A stretch of DNA of 53,029 nt, from the NCBI GenBank assembly GCA_900753245.1, contig CAADYJ010000044.1, positions 1-53,029 on the forward strand. The letters are read 5' to 3'. Below are positions 43,001-53,029 of this stretch, one piece after another. The notes under the pieces were generated by a model. The model ran no database searches. It saw only the letters and a list, made by a program, of their open reading frames with translations, and had not been told where the DNA came from. Each line of letters starts with the position of its first letter. Position 1 is the stretch's first letter. Made by a program: the position numbers and the translations under genes. The stretch is from Clostridia bacterium. GTDB taxonomy: Bacteria > Bacillota > Clostridia > TANB77 > CAG-508.

Positions 43001-46000
43001 ATTATTTCTATATTTACTTGTGTAGCATTTTTATCAATATATGCCATATATTTTCCGTCCACATACTTGCTAGAAGCATTATCAACATTTACTTCTTTTA
43101 CACTCGTATCATGTGAAATAACGTTTAAAGTTAAAGTATATGTATAACTTGTTCCATCTTCTGCTGTTACCTTAATTGGTATTTCTAGTTTTCTTAAATG
43201 TTCTTTACTTACATTTACAATACTTTGTTCATACTCAGCTGATTGTCCATTTATTGATACCTTTGAAGTTTCTACTGGAAGGACTACTTTAACTTTTGCT
43301 AAATCCTTTTCGTCCGTTACAGTTGTTTCGTAGTTTCCAACTTCATTAGCTGTAATTTCTATGTCATCTACTTCTAGTAATTTTATACCTATCTCATTTG
43401 ATAATTGTACTATATCTAAATATCTTGTTTCTGTACTACCATCTGCTGCTGTTAATTTTATACTTATTTTAGTTGTTCCAATACCATTTAGTTTGGCATT
43501 TTGACTTATTGTTCCTTTCGCCTCTGCAGAGTCTATAGAAATTTTGGTGAAACTTGAAATTGTATTTATAGTAACTTTTGATTCTTCTAAGTCTTTATTT
43601 ACTATTACTTTATAAGTCTTGGTACTTTCTTCATAACTTGTAACATCTTTAGTTATAATGTCTGTTCCTTCTAAATCGTAATCTGTTACTGTAATACTTG
43701 CAATATCTAAGTTACTACTTATTCTCTCTATATTAAGCTTATAAGTTTTTTCCTCTCCATTCTCCGAAGTTACAATAACTGCAAATTGTTTTGTCTCTCC
43801 ATCTGGTACAGCTAAATTTCCTATTAAAGTATCTAATTTATCGTTATAAAGTACATTTCCATCTAAGTCTTCAATTCTAACTTTAGCATTTTCATCTTCT
43901 AGTTTTATTTCCGTTAAATACTCTTCTTTTCCAGATACTGTTGATGAATATGTTAAGCCTTCTTCACTTACAGTCGTTCCTAATCCATCCACTTTTATAT
44001 AGCTTATTCCTGTTTTTGTTGATTTTTGAGTAATTCGTAAGTTATATTCTTTACTTCCATATTCTTCCCCATTATGAGAAATAACTTTTATAATATACTC
44101 ATCTTGTAATTCTTCAGATAAAGTTTGAGTTGTACTTATTTTACCTGTTCCTGTTGCTAATACTTTTTCATCTAAATCTAATAATTGTACAGTTTGTTTA
44201 CTATTTTCTGCAATAATTTCAATTATTGGTTTGTTTCCATTTGCAACTTTCTTTTCGTATGCATTATTTTCTTCGTCATATTCCACAATTTCTGTGTTTA
44301 TAGACACACTTAATAAATTCAAATTTGCTTGTTTATATATGTAAATTTGGTAATTTGCCTGTGTATTATCTTCTGCTTTTACATCCACACTTAATATCAT
44401 TGGATTTTCACTTGTTGTTTCACTTAAATCTAGTGTTCTTGTAATTTGTGATAATGTATATTCTGTTTCACTTTCCAATTTTAAAGACGCTAATTCACTA
44501 TTTGTTGTTATTGTTATATCTGCTGTACTTGCATCTTCATTTACATACACGTAAATTAAATCTTCTTGTTTTTCTACACTGAATATTTCTTCTCCCACAA
44601 TTTCTTTTATGCTTGCATCTGATGATTTCTTTTCTATAGTAAGTGTTGTTACCTTTATTGTTCCATCTTCAGCTATTACTTTTATTGGAACACTTGTTAT
44701 TTCTTTCTGTAATTCTACTACTCCAGTATTCAATATTTCCCCATTAATATTAACTGTAGCTTTTGTTGATTCTGTTTCTACACTTACATATGCATTATCT
44801 ACCCTGTCTATTTTGTAATAATAAGTTCCATCTTCTTTTAGAAGTGCATTTTCCAAAATATTTTCTTCTTTTCCAACTTTAACGCTAGCAATATTAGTAT
44901 TTTCCTCTAATCTTTCAACTTTTAATTCATAGTTTCTTTGAGTTCCATCTTCTGCTGTTACTACAATAGTGTAACTATAGATAATTGTTTCTTCTGTTGT
45001 ACTTTCTACTATATTTGCAATATAACTACTATTACTATTTCCATTTATAGTTGTAGTAGCATAAACATCTTCTGCAATTGCTTCTACAGCTATCTCAGTA
45101 GTTTTATCTTTTATACCTACTTTGTAATTGCCATCTATATCAGGTGTAACTATTTTTCCATTTACTTTTATAGTATCTATATTTGCATTATTTGATTTTT
45201 CTAAAATTGCGATTGTATATTCTTCAGTTTCTAATCCGTTTTGTGATGTAACTTTTACATTTACTAAAGTTTCTTCTCCACTTTTTGTAACTGTTATATT
45301 ATCTGTTCCTATAGCTTTTGGATTTGTTCCCAATTCCATAGAAGCAAATAAATCACTTAAAACTACATTTATATCATAATTTGTAGCTTCACTTCTTATT
45401 TCATATCTATTTTGTCCTTCTATATATGTTGCTTGTTTTCCATTTACTGTAACTCTTTCTATATTTGTGTCATCTGGTAAGCCTTCTATTGCTAAAGTAT
45501 ATTCTTTTGTTGTTCCATCTTCTGCCTTAACTCTAATTGGTACTATAGTTTGTTTTGATACTATATCTATTTGTTTTGATATTTCATATAAACTATACTC
45601 TGTATTTTCTATTTTTATCCAAGCCACATTTGGTGATTCATCTTGTGTTTTTGCATAAACATTTACACTAGTGTTTGTCCCTAGTAATGTATAATGATAA
45701 TTTCCATCAGTACCTAAAGTAACTTCTTCTCCATCTACTTGTATTTTATCTATGTTTGTATTATTAGACATTTTTTGAATTGTCAGTTTATATTGTGTTT
45801 CGTTTAAACTATCTTCTGATTGTACTTTTATTTCAACTGTTGTAGTATTTTCATTGATATTAACTTTTTGTGTACCTTCCTTAACTACATAAATTCCAGT
45901 GTTTGATACTTGTACTTTTGCCTTTGCATAACTTGCAATTGCAGTAACATCAACACTTGTACAATCATTTGGTACTTTAACTAAATAATTGTTATCACTT

Positions 46001-49000
46001 ATAAGTTTTGCTTCTTGCTCTTCTTCTCCATTTGTTACATATATCTTGTCAAGACTTGAATCTCCTTCTGCTTTTCTTATTATTAGCTTATATGTAGCAC
46101 TTATTTCTCCTTTTGTTAATTTAATATTATAGATATTTTCTGTCTTTGTAATAGATACTTTTGCTTCACTTTCTCCAATTTGCTCTTCATTTTCCCCAAT
46201 TTTTACTTTAGTTGTGGATTCTTTACTAATTGCTCTAATTACTGCCTCTGTTTCTGCTGATGGTAAATATGAAATATATGTTTTTCCATCTTCTTCTGCT
46301 TCAATTACTTTTCCATTAACTATTAGCATATACAATTTTGGAATGCTTTCGTCCTCTAATTCTTGTTCTTTATATATGTATAGTAAATATTCCTTTATTT
46401 CATTTTCATTTGTTTTTAACTTAATTGTTACTACTGTTGTATTACTTTCTAATTGTATTGTTTTACTATTTGTTTTTGGCAAATAATAATTATTAGCAAT
46501 ATTAACATTTACTAAACTACTATTTGCTGTCGCTACTATGTTCGCATGTGTACTGTCTTTTTCTAGTACAACTGCATATACTCCTTCTGAAACTTTTGTA
46601 GCATCTTTTTCATTTACTGTTAAACTGTTCAATTTTGTTAGTTCACTCTTTTGGTATATCACTAATGTATATTCTACTTCTGTTCCTGCTTCTGATTTTA
46701 CAACAATTTTAACTTCCTTATTTAGTTCACTTTCAATTTTAATATCTTTAGTTTGTTCATATAAACTATACTCTTTTCCATCTATACTAATATAACTGTA
46801 TCCACTATTTGCTATAGCATTTATAGTTGATATTTGTGTATTTTCATCAACTGCCACTTCATATCTTGTTAAATTGATTGGTACTGCTGTTATAGTTTCT
46901 ATTGTTCCCTCTGCATTTTGTGATGTAACTGTTACTTTATTTAATGAAATGTCATCTGTTATTTTCTCTACAAATAAAGTATATTTTACTTCTAGCTCAT
47001 AATCTCCGTTGTTGTTTTGTATTCCTATTGTTATTGGTATTTCATTTACTTTATTAGGTAAATCTATTGTTTTGCTTAGACTACCATCATTACTCCAACT
47101 TATACCATTGTCTATACTAATTCTGTCTGTTGAATTTTTAGTTGTAATTTGCAAATCTCCTGTATTTTCATTTGTTATTACTTTTACATGATATTGCATA
47201 TTATTGTCAGTTGAATCTTCTTGTAACTCTGCTTTTTCCTTATTTACTGTAATATTTTCTATTCTATCTAGATCTGGTTTTGTTACAATTCTTGTTAATT
47301 CAACTTTTTCTTTTGTTAATTTGTCTGTTATTGTTATATGTGCTGTACCTTCTGCTTTTGCTGTCAACTTTCCTTCGTTTGCTAAAACGATATCATTGTT
47401 GTCACTTTTCCAAGTATATTCCTCTGTAGATATTTCTTTTTCATTAAATACATTAAATGTATTTCCTTCTATTGTTATTTCTTCTACATCTCCAACACTC
47501 ATTATTGCAGTTTGAGAATCTATTTTGAATGTTCTGTCTCCTACTAGAGTATGTTCGTCTTTATTTTGTCTTGTTCCATTTCCTATACTTCCATACTCGT
47601 TGTTTCCAGCTGCATATACATTTCCTTCATTTTCTATAATGTATGTATTATTTTGTCCAGCTCCTATTGCATAAGTATTATCTCCATGAGCATATACCTC
47701 TACAGGCATTTGTTTATTAATGTTATCTTTTGTACCTAATTGTCCATATGTATTTTCCCCTGATACATATGTTTTTTCATCTACAGTTTGATACATAACT
47801 GTCTCATTGCTTGCAGATATGTCAATTACTGAATCTTTTCCTGATACTTGTGCTAATTTTCCTTCTTTATATTCATATATTTTATTATCTGCTGTTAATA
47901 TTATTAATTTGCTATTTGTTACTTCTACTTTAATTGCATTTTCAATTCCATTCAAAATACCATTTAAGATAGTTCCATAGCCAAAAACATTCCCTTTAGC
48001 TGTTACAAATACAGTTTGACTATTTCCTGCATCTATATCTACAACTTTTTGTGTAGTTGGAATTATTTTAGTAGGCAATGTTATATAACTACCTAAAGAT
48101 TTATCGCCTAATGCACCACTATGATTATTTCCCCAAACATATATAATTCCATAGTTATCCATTGCTACTGCAAAATCTTTTCCTGTAGCTATTTTAGTAA
48201 TGCCTTCTAAATTCTGTATTTGACTTAATTTATTTCTAGATATAGTTGTACCGTCACCTAATTGTCCATTACTGTTGTTTCCAACACTCCAAACAGTTCC
48301 ATTTGAGCGTAATGCTATAATAAAGTTATTTCCTACTTTTAAATCCTTATATGTAACTAATATATTAGTTTTTGAAGGTATATCTCTAGTTAAGTTATTT
48401 CCTGTTCCTAAACGTCCATCTGAATTATATCCAAATGTCCATATACTTCCATCTGATTTTAGTATTGCTGCAAAGTTTTCTCCTGCTTCTACTTTTGGTG
48501 CTACTAGTCCTTGTTCTGGTACTATTTTTACTAATATGCTATAAGTCTTTTCATTTTTTGATGATTTTGCATTTATTCTAGTCGTTCCTACTCTCTTGCC
48601 CGTTATAATTCCATCTTCACTAACTGTTGCTATATCCTCATTCAAGCTTGTATAAGTTAAGTTTTCGCTAAAGTTCTCTTCTAATGAAATTAGATTGAAC
48701 GCATATGCACAGTTTTCCCCAATATTCTTTTGTTCACTTATTCCTAGTGTTACTTCTACTTCATTAAATCCTGTTTCATCATTTCCTACTTGAATAGGTA
48801 TAATTGCTTTTGTTTTACTCTTAATTTCTTCATCACCATGTGTATAATCTCCTGTAGCCCATACTGTTCCATCTGATTTTAGCATCACTGTATAAGTATT
48901 TCCAGCTGATACTTGTATAATATTGTCAATTGTCTCTAATCTTGTGTATGCACTTGCATTTTCTTTTGAATTATTACCTAATTCTCCACTTGAATTTAGA

Positions 49001-52000
49001 CCTACTACATAAATCTCTTTGTTAGCTCCTATTGCTATACTATATCCTTTTCCCCCTGATGTATATCTTATATCTTTCATATTTGGAACTTTTGTTGGTG
49101 TGTAAATAGATGTCTTGCTATTTTCAATTCCAAGATTATTATATAAATTAGCTCCCCAACTATACATATTTCCATCTATGCTAATTAATGTATTAGAAGA
49201 ATTGCCTGCACTTATTGCCACAGTCGAACTTAATGTTGGTATTTTGGTAAAATAATTTGACTTTCTAATATTGCTGTCATTTTGTCCTAATTCACCATAC
49301 AAATTAGAACCTGTAGCAAATACTTCACCATTACTTTTTAAAATAATAGTATGATTCTTTCCTGCTTTTATATCTATTGCATCTGTTACATATTTTGCTC
49401 TTGTAACTGTTATTTTATTTGTATAACTTCCTGTTCCACCTTCCCCATTTGCATTTAATCCAAAGCTATATACCTCACCTAATTTTCCTATTGCAAATGA
49501 TGTATAGTTTCCACATTCTATTTTCTTAATGTTAGTAAGTTCTTTAACCTTAGTTGGAACTAATAACTGGCTATTATTGCTATTTCCTAATTGATAATAA
49601 TTATTTCTTCCCCATGTCCAAACATTTCCATTTTCGTCTAAAGCCATTACATGTTCCTCTCCGGTTGCAATTTGTGTTATTACTGTTCCAGTAGGGAAAA
49701 TAGCTTGTACTGGTTCATCTGATATTCCTTGTTTTCCTGTTCCAAGTTCTCCATATTCCCCTTTTCCATAGCACCATACTGTTCCATCCACTTTTAACAT
49801 AACAGTATGACTTCCTGCTGTTATTACTTGTGGTTCTATTATTGTTTTCATGTTTGTTGGTTTTGTACCTTGTTTTAAAATACGTACAGGAATTACAGCA
49901 ATACTATTAGTTTGTTCATCTTTTGCAATTGCTGTTGTTCTTCCTTCTTGCATTGCCATTAATTCTCCTGTAGTAGAATTCACTATTGCTAAATTTTCAT
50001 CTAATACTTCATAAACAATATTACTTGTTTTTTCTATAAATAGGTTAAAATAATCAATTTTCGCATCTATATCAAATGTTTCATCTTCTTGTAGTAATAT
50101 TTGACTTACATTTGTTTCTACTATATTTTTTCCTACTAATTGTGCTTCATAATAATTTAGATTGTCTATATTTCCTAATTGTCCTTCTTCTCCTTGTCCC
50201 CAAGTATATACATTTCCATCTCTTTTATAAACTGATGTATGTGTATAACCTGCTGTTACTCTTTCTACTTCTAAAATGTCATCTTTTAATAAAGCATATC
50301 CAATTTCTTGTATACCCTCTAATTCTATTTCATTATTTTGACCTAATTGTTTTTCACCATTTATTCCCCATGTATATACTCTTCCGTCTTCTGTTCTAGC
50401 TATTGAATATTTATCGCCAGCACTTATCTCTACAACATTTTCCAGATAATTTCCGTCTTTTAGTCTAACTACTGTTGTTATATTATTTTCTCTTGAATTT
50501 GTTGAGTTATCGCCTAATTGTCCATACACATTTTTTCCATAGCTATATATTCTTCCACTTTGAGCTAATAATAGTAAATGATTTGTTCCTTCTGAAATCT
50601 GCATAATCTTTTCATTTTCTAATACTGGCTCTTGTGATGGATCATATTCATTTAATGATAACGTTATTTCTTTGCTATCCTTTAAACTTCTAACTATTCC
50701 ATCATCAGATAAATAGTAATTATTACTTATATCTACTACATTTGTAATATTTAATAATGTAGGTACTTTAGTATAGCTTTCTCCCCATGCATATACTTTA
50801 CCCTCTTGTGTAATAGCAAAAGAAGTATTTTTGTTAGCTGCTACCTTTGCAATACCGCTTAAATTTATCTTTACTGGTATCTTGTATGTTATATTATTTT
50901 TTGTTCCTAATTGTCCTTTTGTATTTACTCCAAAGCTATATACTGTTCCAGATTTTCCAAGTAGTAAAGTGTGTTTTTCTCCATTTGCTATATCTACTAT
51001 CTCTTCAGCTGTCTCTACTTTTTCAGGTTTATTTACATTTACTACACTATTTATTCCTAGCTGTCCTTTATCATTTTGTCCAAAACTCCATACTGTTCCA
51101 TCAGCTTTTAGGGTAACAGTATAATTTTGCCCATTTACAACCTTTGCAGGTACCTTATCTTGTGTATCATTTATAATATTTACCCATACATCTTTGCTTA
51201 AGTCTTCTTTAGTAGACACTACTAATTTAGTTCTTCCTATTTTGTTACCTGTAATAGAATAATTTGGCTCCATTTTTTCAATATTTATTACTGCACTATT
51301 GTCAATTTCTTCTATTTTTTGAATACTCAATTCTTTTTCATTTGTATTATTAATTGTTAAGTCATCCAGTTGAACAATATCAGTTTTTAAATTAAAGCTA
51401 TTTGACACTGCTATTTTTATATTTTTAGTTGTTGCTACTGGTACATTAACTTCATTTGGATTTATAACAATTTTTAGTTCACCTATTCTAGTAAATAAAA
51501 CTCTATTATTGTTATCCTTTGTTCCTAATTGTCCACTTGTATTTGTTCCTACTGTATAAACATTTCCACTATCATCTGCTATTGCTGTGTGGTTTGCTCC
51601 TGCTGATACTATTTCTACATTCTTTATATTTATCAGCTGATTATCTAAGTTAATTCCTTCTTGTATATTTGTAGCTGTTTTATAGAATGATAATCCTAAT
51701 CCTAATTTTTTGTTAGTATTATCTCCCCACACATAAAGGTTACCATCCATAGTTGTTGCAATACTAGTTTTGTTTCCTGCTGCTATTTCATATACATCTG
51801 TTAAATAGTCTTCTGTTCTTACTAATGTAGGTGTTTGGCTATCATATATGTCATTAACACCTAATTGTCCTTTATCATTCTTTCCTAAAGAATACACATA
51901 CCCTTCATTTGTTAAAAATAATTTATGGTCTTCTCCGGCTGATATTTTGGCAACATTTTTTAAGTATTGTATTGGTACATTTAAATCTGATAAATTGTAT

Positions 52001-53029
52001 ACTAAACCATCGTTTCCTAACAAAGTATCTTTTGACATTTCTACAATTCCAACTTCTGTTTGTAATGTAGTAATGTCTTTATTATCTTTTCCCCATGTAT
52101 ATACTAATTGCTTATCATCTATTACATAATAATTTCCATTATATATAGATGCTTTTTCTATGTTAGATACTCCCTCTACTTTTGTAGCATATACTAAACT
52201 TTGTTCAATAACATTTCCTTCTATATCAATTGATTTATTTAATCCCCAAATATAAACCTCACCGTTCTCATTTATTGCAATTGCTGAGTTTTCACAAGCA
52301 TTAATTTCTTTTATGTTTTCTAAAGTTTTTTTATTAGTTGCTTCTAGTACTTGTGTAGGTTCATTTGAATTAGTTTTTGTTCCATTTCCTAGTTGTCCTT
52401 TATCATTTTTTCCAAATGTCCAAACTGTACCATTTGCTTTTAATGTTACTGTAAAATCTATTCCTTCTTTTATTTCTGGTGCAACTTCTCCTGGTTTTGT
52501 TACATTTACAATTATATATGTAGAATAATTATTATCTTTATCAGTTATTTTTATTTTAGTCTTTCCTACTTTAATTGCTGTAATTTTTCCAGTTTCATTT
52601 ACTGTTGCTATTTCATTATTCAATGATTCATACTCAATATTACCTATTGTTAAGTCTTCTGTTTGTATTTCATTTAATTTTATATAATATAATTTGTTTT
52701 CATCTATATCATATTGTTGAGCTTCTTTTAAAGATATGCTTTTATTTGGATAGTTTAATGCTGAGCCAAGTTCATTAACTATTGTCGTGCCTTTTCCTCC
52801 AGCACCTCCTTTTATCATACCATTTGTATTTCCACCATTTGCTGTTTGTTCTCCTGATTCTTCAACAATTCTTGCAAAAATATTTACGCTTCCGCCTCCA
52901 GAAGAACCTCCTCCTGCTTGTCCTGTTCCTCCTACTGAACCATTTGAAGAAATTATCCCCATATTATATAAAGTGTCTGTATATAATACTAATAATCCTC
53001 CTGTTCCATTTTTTCCTGAATATGCTGTA
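40033..53029 (-). CDS. Giant RCC1/cadherin-like surface protein with dockerin and M23 peptidase (5' end outside window)
   Basis: An open frame of over 4,330 codons that continues to the window edge; the ATG at 52962 is internal (the frame continues upstream as YSGKNGTGGLLVLYTDTLYN), so the true start is not seen. From the N-terminal side: a glycine-rich segment (to about 90 of the 4,309-aa frame); Big2-type Ig-like domains (VGKTKIKITDKDN) alternating with four RCC1 beta-propeller blocks (about 165-500, 620-950, 1,070-1,390, 1,500-1,790; units such as GTVWTFGKNDKGQLGNG); about 21 cadherin-like repeats (about 1,870-4,000); a carboxypeptidase-regulatory-like domain; a dockerin-like segment (YDLNEDGIVNKLDRNILKEN); and an M23 peptidase with HSGLD and HHLHFELR. 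Export and surface location are inferred from the domains. No in-frame CGG occurs in it. Confidence 0.88.
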   Translation of the reverse strand, partial: TAYSGKNGTGGLLVLYTDTLYNMGIISSNGSVGGTGQAGGGSSGGGSVNIFARIVEESGEQTANGGNTNGMIKGGAGGKGTTIVNELGSALNYPNKSISLKEAQQYDIDENKLYYIKLNEIQTEDLTIGNIEYESLNNEIATVNETGKITAIKVGKTKIKITDKDNNYSTYIIVNVTKPGEVAPEIKEGIDFTVTLKANGTVWTFGKNDKGQLGNGTKTNSNEPTQVLEATNKKTLENIKEINACENSAIAINENGEVYIWGLNKSIDIEGNVIEQSLVYATKVEGVSNIEKASIYNGNYYVIDDKQLVYTWGKDNKDITTLQTEVGIVEMSKDTLLGNDGLVYNLSDLNVPIQYLKNVAKISAGEDHKLFLTNEGYVYSLGKNDKGQLGVNDIYDSQTPTLVRTEDYLTDVYEIAAGNKTSIATTMDGNLYVWGDNTNKKLGLGLSFYKTATNIQEGINLDNQLINIKNVEIVSAGANHTAIADDSGNVYTVGTNTSGQLGTKDNNNRVLFTRIGELKIVINPNEVNVPVATTKNIKIAVSNSFNLKTDIVQLDDLTINNTNEKELSIQKIEEIDNSAVINIEKMEPNYSITGNKIGRTKLVVSTKEDLSKDVWVNIINDTQDKVPAKVVNGQNYTVTLKADGTVWSFGQNDKGQLGINSVVNVNKPEKVETAEEIVDIANGEKHTLLLGKSGTVYSFGVNTKGQLGTKNNITYKIPVKINLSGIAKVAANKNTSFAITQEGKVYAWGESYTKVPTLLNITNVVDISNNYYLSDDGIVRSLKDSKEITLSLNEYDPSQEPVLENEKIMQISEGTNHLLLLAQSGRIYSYGKNVYGQLGDNSTNSRENNITTVVRLKDGNYLENVVEISAGDKYSIARTEDGRVYTWGINGEKQLGQNNEIELEGIQEIGYALLKDDILEVERVTAGYTHTSVYKRDGNVYTWGQGEEGQLGNIDNLNYYEAQLVGKNIVETNVSQILLQEDETFDIDAKIDYFNLFIEKTSNIVYEVLDENLAIVNSTTGELMAMQEGRTTAIAKDEQTNSIAVIPVRILKQGTKPTNMKTIIEPQVITAGSHTVMLKVDGTVWCYGKGEYGELGTGKQGISDEPVQAIFPTGTVITQIATGEEHVMALDENGNVWTWGRNNYYQLGNSNNSQLLVPTKVKELTNIKKIECGNYTSFAIGKLGEVYSFGLNANGEGGTGSYTNKITVTRAKYVTDAIDIKAGKNHTIILKSNGEVFATGSNLYGELGQNDSNIRKSNYFTKIPTLSSTVAISAGNSSNTLISIDGNMYSWGANLYNNLGIENSKTSIYTPTKVPNMKDIRYTSGGKGYSIAIGANKEIYVVGLNSSGELGNNSKENASAYTRLETIDNIIQVSAGNTYTVMLKSDGTVWATGDYTHGDEEIKSKTKAIIPIQVGNDETGFNEVEVTLGISEQKNIGENCAYAFNLISLEENFSENLTYTSLNEDIATVSEDGIITGKRVGTTRINAKSSKNEKTYSILVKIVPEQGLVAPKVEAGENFAAILKSDGSIWTFGYNSDGRLGTGNNLTRDIPSKTNILVTYKDLKVGNNFIIALRSNGTVWSVGNNSNGQLGDGTTISRNKLSQIQNLEGITKIATGKDFAVAMDNYGIIYVWGNNHSGALGDKSLGSYITLPTKIIPTTQKVVDIDAGNSQTVFVTAKGNVFGYGTILNGILNGIENAIKVEVTNSKLIILTADNKIYEYKEGKLAQVSGKDSVIDISASNETVMYQTVDEKTYVSGENTYGQLGTKDNINKQMPVEVYAHGDNTYAIGAGQNNTYIIENEGNVYAAGNNEYGSIGNGTRQNKDEHTLVGDRTFKIDSQTAIMSVGDVEEITIEGNTFNVFNEKEISTEEYTWKSDNNDIVLANEGKLTAKAEGTAHITITDKLTKEKVELTRIVTKPDLDRIENITVNKEKAELQEDSTDNNMQYHVKVITNENTGDLQITTKNSTDRISIDNGISWSNDGSLSKTIDLPNKVNEIPITIGIQNNNGDYELEVKYTLFVEKITDDISLNKVTVTSQNAEGTIETITAVPINLTRYEVAVDENTQISTINAIANSGYSYISIDGKEYSLYEQTKDIKIESELNKEVKIVVKSEAGTEVEYTLVIYQKSELTKLNSLTVNEKDATKVSEGVYAVVLEKDSTHANIVATANSSLVNVNIANNYYLPKTNSKTIQLESNTTVVTIKLKTNENEIKEYLLYIYKEQELEDESIPKLYMLIVNGKVIEAEEDGKTYISYLPSAETEAVIRAISKESTTKVKIGENEEQIGESEAKVSITKTENIYNIKLTKGEISATYKLIIRKAEGDSSLDKIYVTNGEEEQEAKLISDNNYLVKVPNDCTSVDVTAIASYAKAKVQVSNTGIYVVKEGTQKVNINENTTTVEIKVQSEDSLNETQYKLTIQKMSNNTNIDKIQVDGEEVTLGTDGNYHYTLLGTNTSVNVYAKTQDESPNVAWIKIENTEYSLYEISKQIDIVSKQTIVPIRVKAEDGTTKEYTLAIEGLPDDTNIERVTVNGKQATYIEGQNRYEIRSEATNYDINVVLSDLFASMELGTNPKAIGTDNITVTKSGEETLVNVKVTSQNGLETEEYTIAILEKSNNANIDTIKVNGKIVTPDIDGNYKVGIKDKTTEIAVEAIAEDVYATTTINGNSNSSYIANIVESTTEETIIYSYTIVVTAEDGTQRNYELKVERLEENTNIASVKVGKEENILENALLKEDGTYYYKIDRVDNAYVSVETESTKATVNINGEILNTGVVELQKEITSVPIKVIAEDGTIKVTTLTIEKKSSDASIKEIVGEEIFSVEKQEDLIYVYVNEDASTADITITTNSELASLKLESETEYTLSQITRTLDLSETTSENPMILSVDVKAEDNTQANYQIYIYKQANLNLLSVSINTEIVEYDEENNAYEKKVANGNKPIIEIIAENSKQTVQLLDLDEKVLATGTGKISTTQTLSEELQDEYIIKVISHNGEEYGSKEYNLRITQKSTKTGISYIKVDGLGTTVSEEGLTYSSTVSGKEEYLTEIKLEDENAKVRIEDLDGNVLYNDKLDTLIGNLAVPDGETKQFAVIVTSENGEEKTYKLNIERISSNLDIASITVTDYDLEGTDIITKDVTSYEESTKTYKVIVNKDLEESKVTINTISSFTKISIDSAEAKGTISQNAKLNGIGTTKISIKLTAADGSTETRYLDIVQLSNEIGIKLLEVDDIEITANEVGNYETTVTDEKDLAKVKVVLPVETSKVSINGQSAEYEQSIVNVSKEHLRKLEIPIKVTAEDGTSYTYTLTLNVISHDTSVKEVNVDNASSKYVDGKYMAYIDKNATQVNIEIIAGVKYSTITYEDENSLEKSCKEKLTFVLNTSDLTQEDYNLTFKVIAEDGTIEEYTLQCIRKSEDNSAGGVYINDIQIQQNLGNPKYADGTYYKAITQNEAKIKVVANNELATVSFGGESKVAELEKIVKLDSKDKVTEIPVTITSQQGTIKETIIYIERVSDNNNIASVKVNSELLENKENKFIAYIYDTLTEATVEIATENMEANIVRVTQEGETYLDENGASSQAKGNLILNVETPEQINNVYIKVISESGKESSIYTIQIEKMSTDTTLKEVYVNGELVEQNAEGKFVASILDTVTNPKVKVIANNEFAHVRIALGDEKLHISEQNVAMSNNKQTIIPITVRSQSGITKVTYLYINKISTSVELNMVTLDDKEADFYDESTNTYRFLVDKKEQFELFVLPESDYSTLEYENKQYESSLKTIVNVDTSSEGKTLQVKVKSESGQDKIYNIEIVYKSNVTDLEYVKVNDVERQLDNPEGETYTVIIPKLATSTSIEIKTVHKYAMLKIGDNKDVVNYDKVELDCSDLTQDKLIVPVVITAADGKTTKTYNIVLIRGSNSTQIELDVNDEKIEQDDDGNYTVTVLYDTDIKIKATALNEGVTGVYAQIDINDTKQYETPTKEVVITKENTKDKDSINVPITIIAEDGTIRNSILTVKLQKGTYITGRVLTENVEGEHSATITVYRTSDTRDIYDNQNPREVIKQVQTQKDGTFKILMYTSKVDEIVDDNTNGIPDVLEEKYDIVITKSGYLTYTITDIELTEKEEVNVVKDYKLIAGDVVESGEIELDDIVELNDKYGETITDANKEEMTKYDLNEDGIVNKLDRNILKENYGKKVQKVIWIDPNAENMILPLKGSYVITSEYGTRVHPITGEVKTHSGLDIVGAHHGNILAVASGEVTYAGVQSGYGNCVEIKHIVNGETIYSFYAHLSKIDVAVGQAVEQGEVIGLEGGAKDDPNHGTSTGHHLHFELRSNTGSGNSIDPNKYINF

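Noticed and set aside
52962..52962. ATG at 52962 as the start of the second giant gene
   Set aside because: The frame stays open to the window edge with coherent Gly-rich residues upstream, and there is no ribosome site.
40033..53029. Many plus-strand frames of 60-110 residues opposite the giant genes
   Set aside because: All lie antisense to clear repeat domains and have no ribosome sites or recognisable motifs.

Overview
This is about 53 kb of AT-rich DNA (roughly 70% A+T or more) with strong Shine-Dalgarno sites and A/T-ending codons. The gene content points to a spore-forming, low-GC Gram-positive anaerobe of the class Clostridia, probably an uncultured gut lineage: CwlD and a GerS-like protein (spore cortex and germination), WalRK, RicT, MinD/MinE with RodA, and a four-subunit pyruvate:ferredoxin oxidoreductase. 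No rRNA, tRNA or CRISPR array was seen.

Layout. 1-6.4 kb: a C-terminal smc remnant, an HD-GYP phosphodiesterase, then on the minus strand an EndoA/MazF toxin, a GerS-like protein, DusB, and the block minD-minE-rodA. 6.5-9.1 kb: a membrane-anchored protein whose C-terminus looks like the variable region of a diversity-generating retroelement (DGR) target, then the tRNA CCA enzyme. 9.4-12.8 kb (plus strand): porG-porD-porA-porB, interrupted by a 155-bp perfect palindromic element. 12.8-19.7 kb (minus): a TPR protein behind an operator-like promoter, a ferredoxin, ricT-holB-lepB, walK-walR and a small membrane protein. 19.7-29.9 kb: a cyclic beta-1,2-glucan synthase (ndvB-like) split by a frameshift, a cwlD split by two frameshifts, a DUF4190 protein and a CAP protein. 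30.4-53.0 kb: two giant surface proteins (about 3,066 aa, and more than 4,300 aa running off the right edge). They are built from cadherin-like beta-sandwich repeats, ALK-type glycine-rich domains or RCC1 propellers, and end in a nearly identical dockerin plus M23 peptidase module.

Main observation. In a manual scan of every coding frame I found CGG in frame at only five places. Every one is followed by A. Four are exactly where a conserved gene loses its frame (cwlD twice, ndvB once, the giant Gly-rich protein once). In the fifth, skipping the C would end a small membrane protein just before its terminator. At each site, stepping over the C restores a GGA glycine codon and, in the four clear cases, a family-typical protein (CwlD 236 aa, NdvB-like 2,725 aa, surface protein 3,066 aa). 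This is either a very specific sequence artefact or evidence that CGG/CGGA is a +1 shift (or quadruplet) signal in this lineage.

Other points: three GGGACGGG-core palindromic elements, one inside the por operon and one just 3' of each giant gene; a perfect operator palindrome inside the TPR promoter; a terminator-like hairpin between walR and walK; and MinE with a long acidic tail but no adjacent minC. All calls come from reading the sequence; no database search was run.
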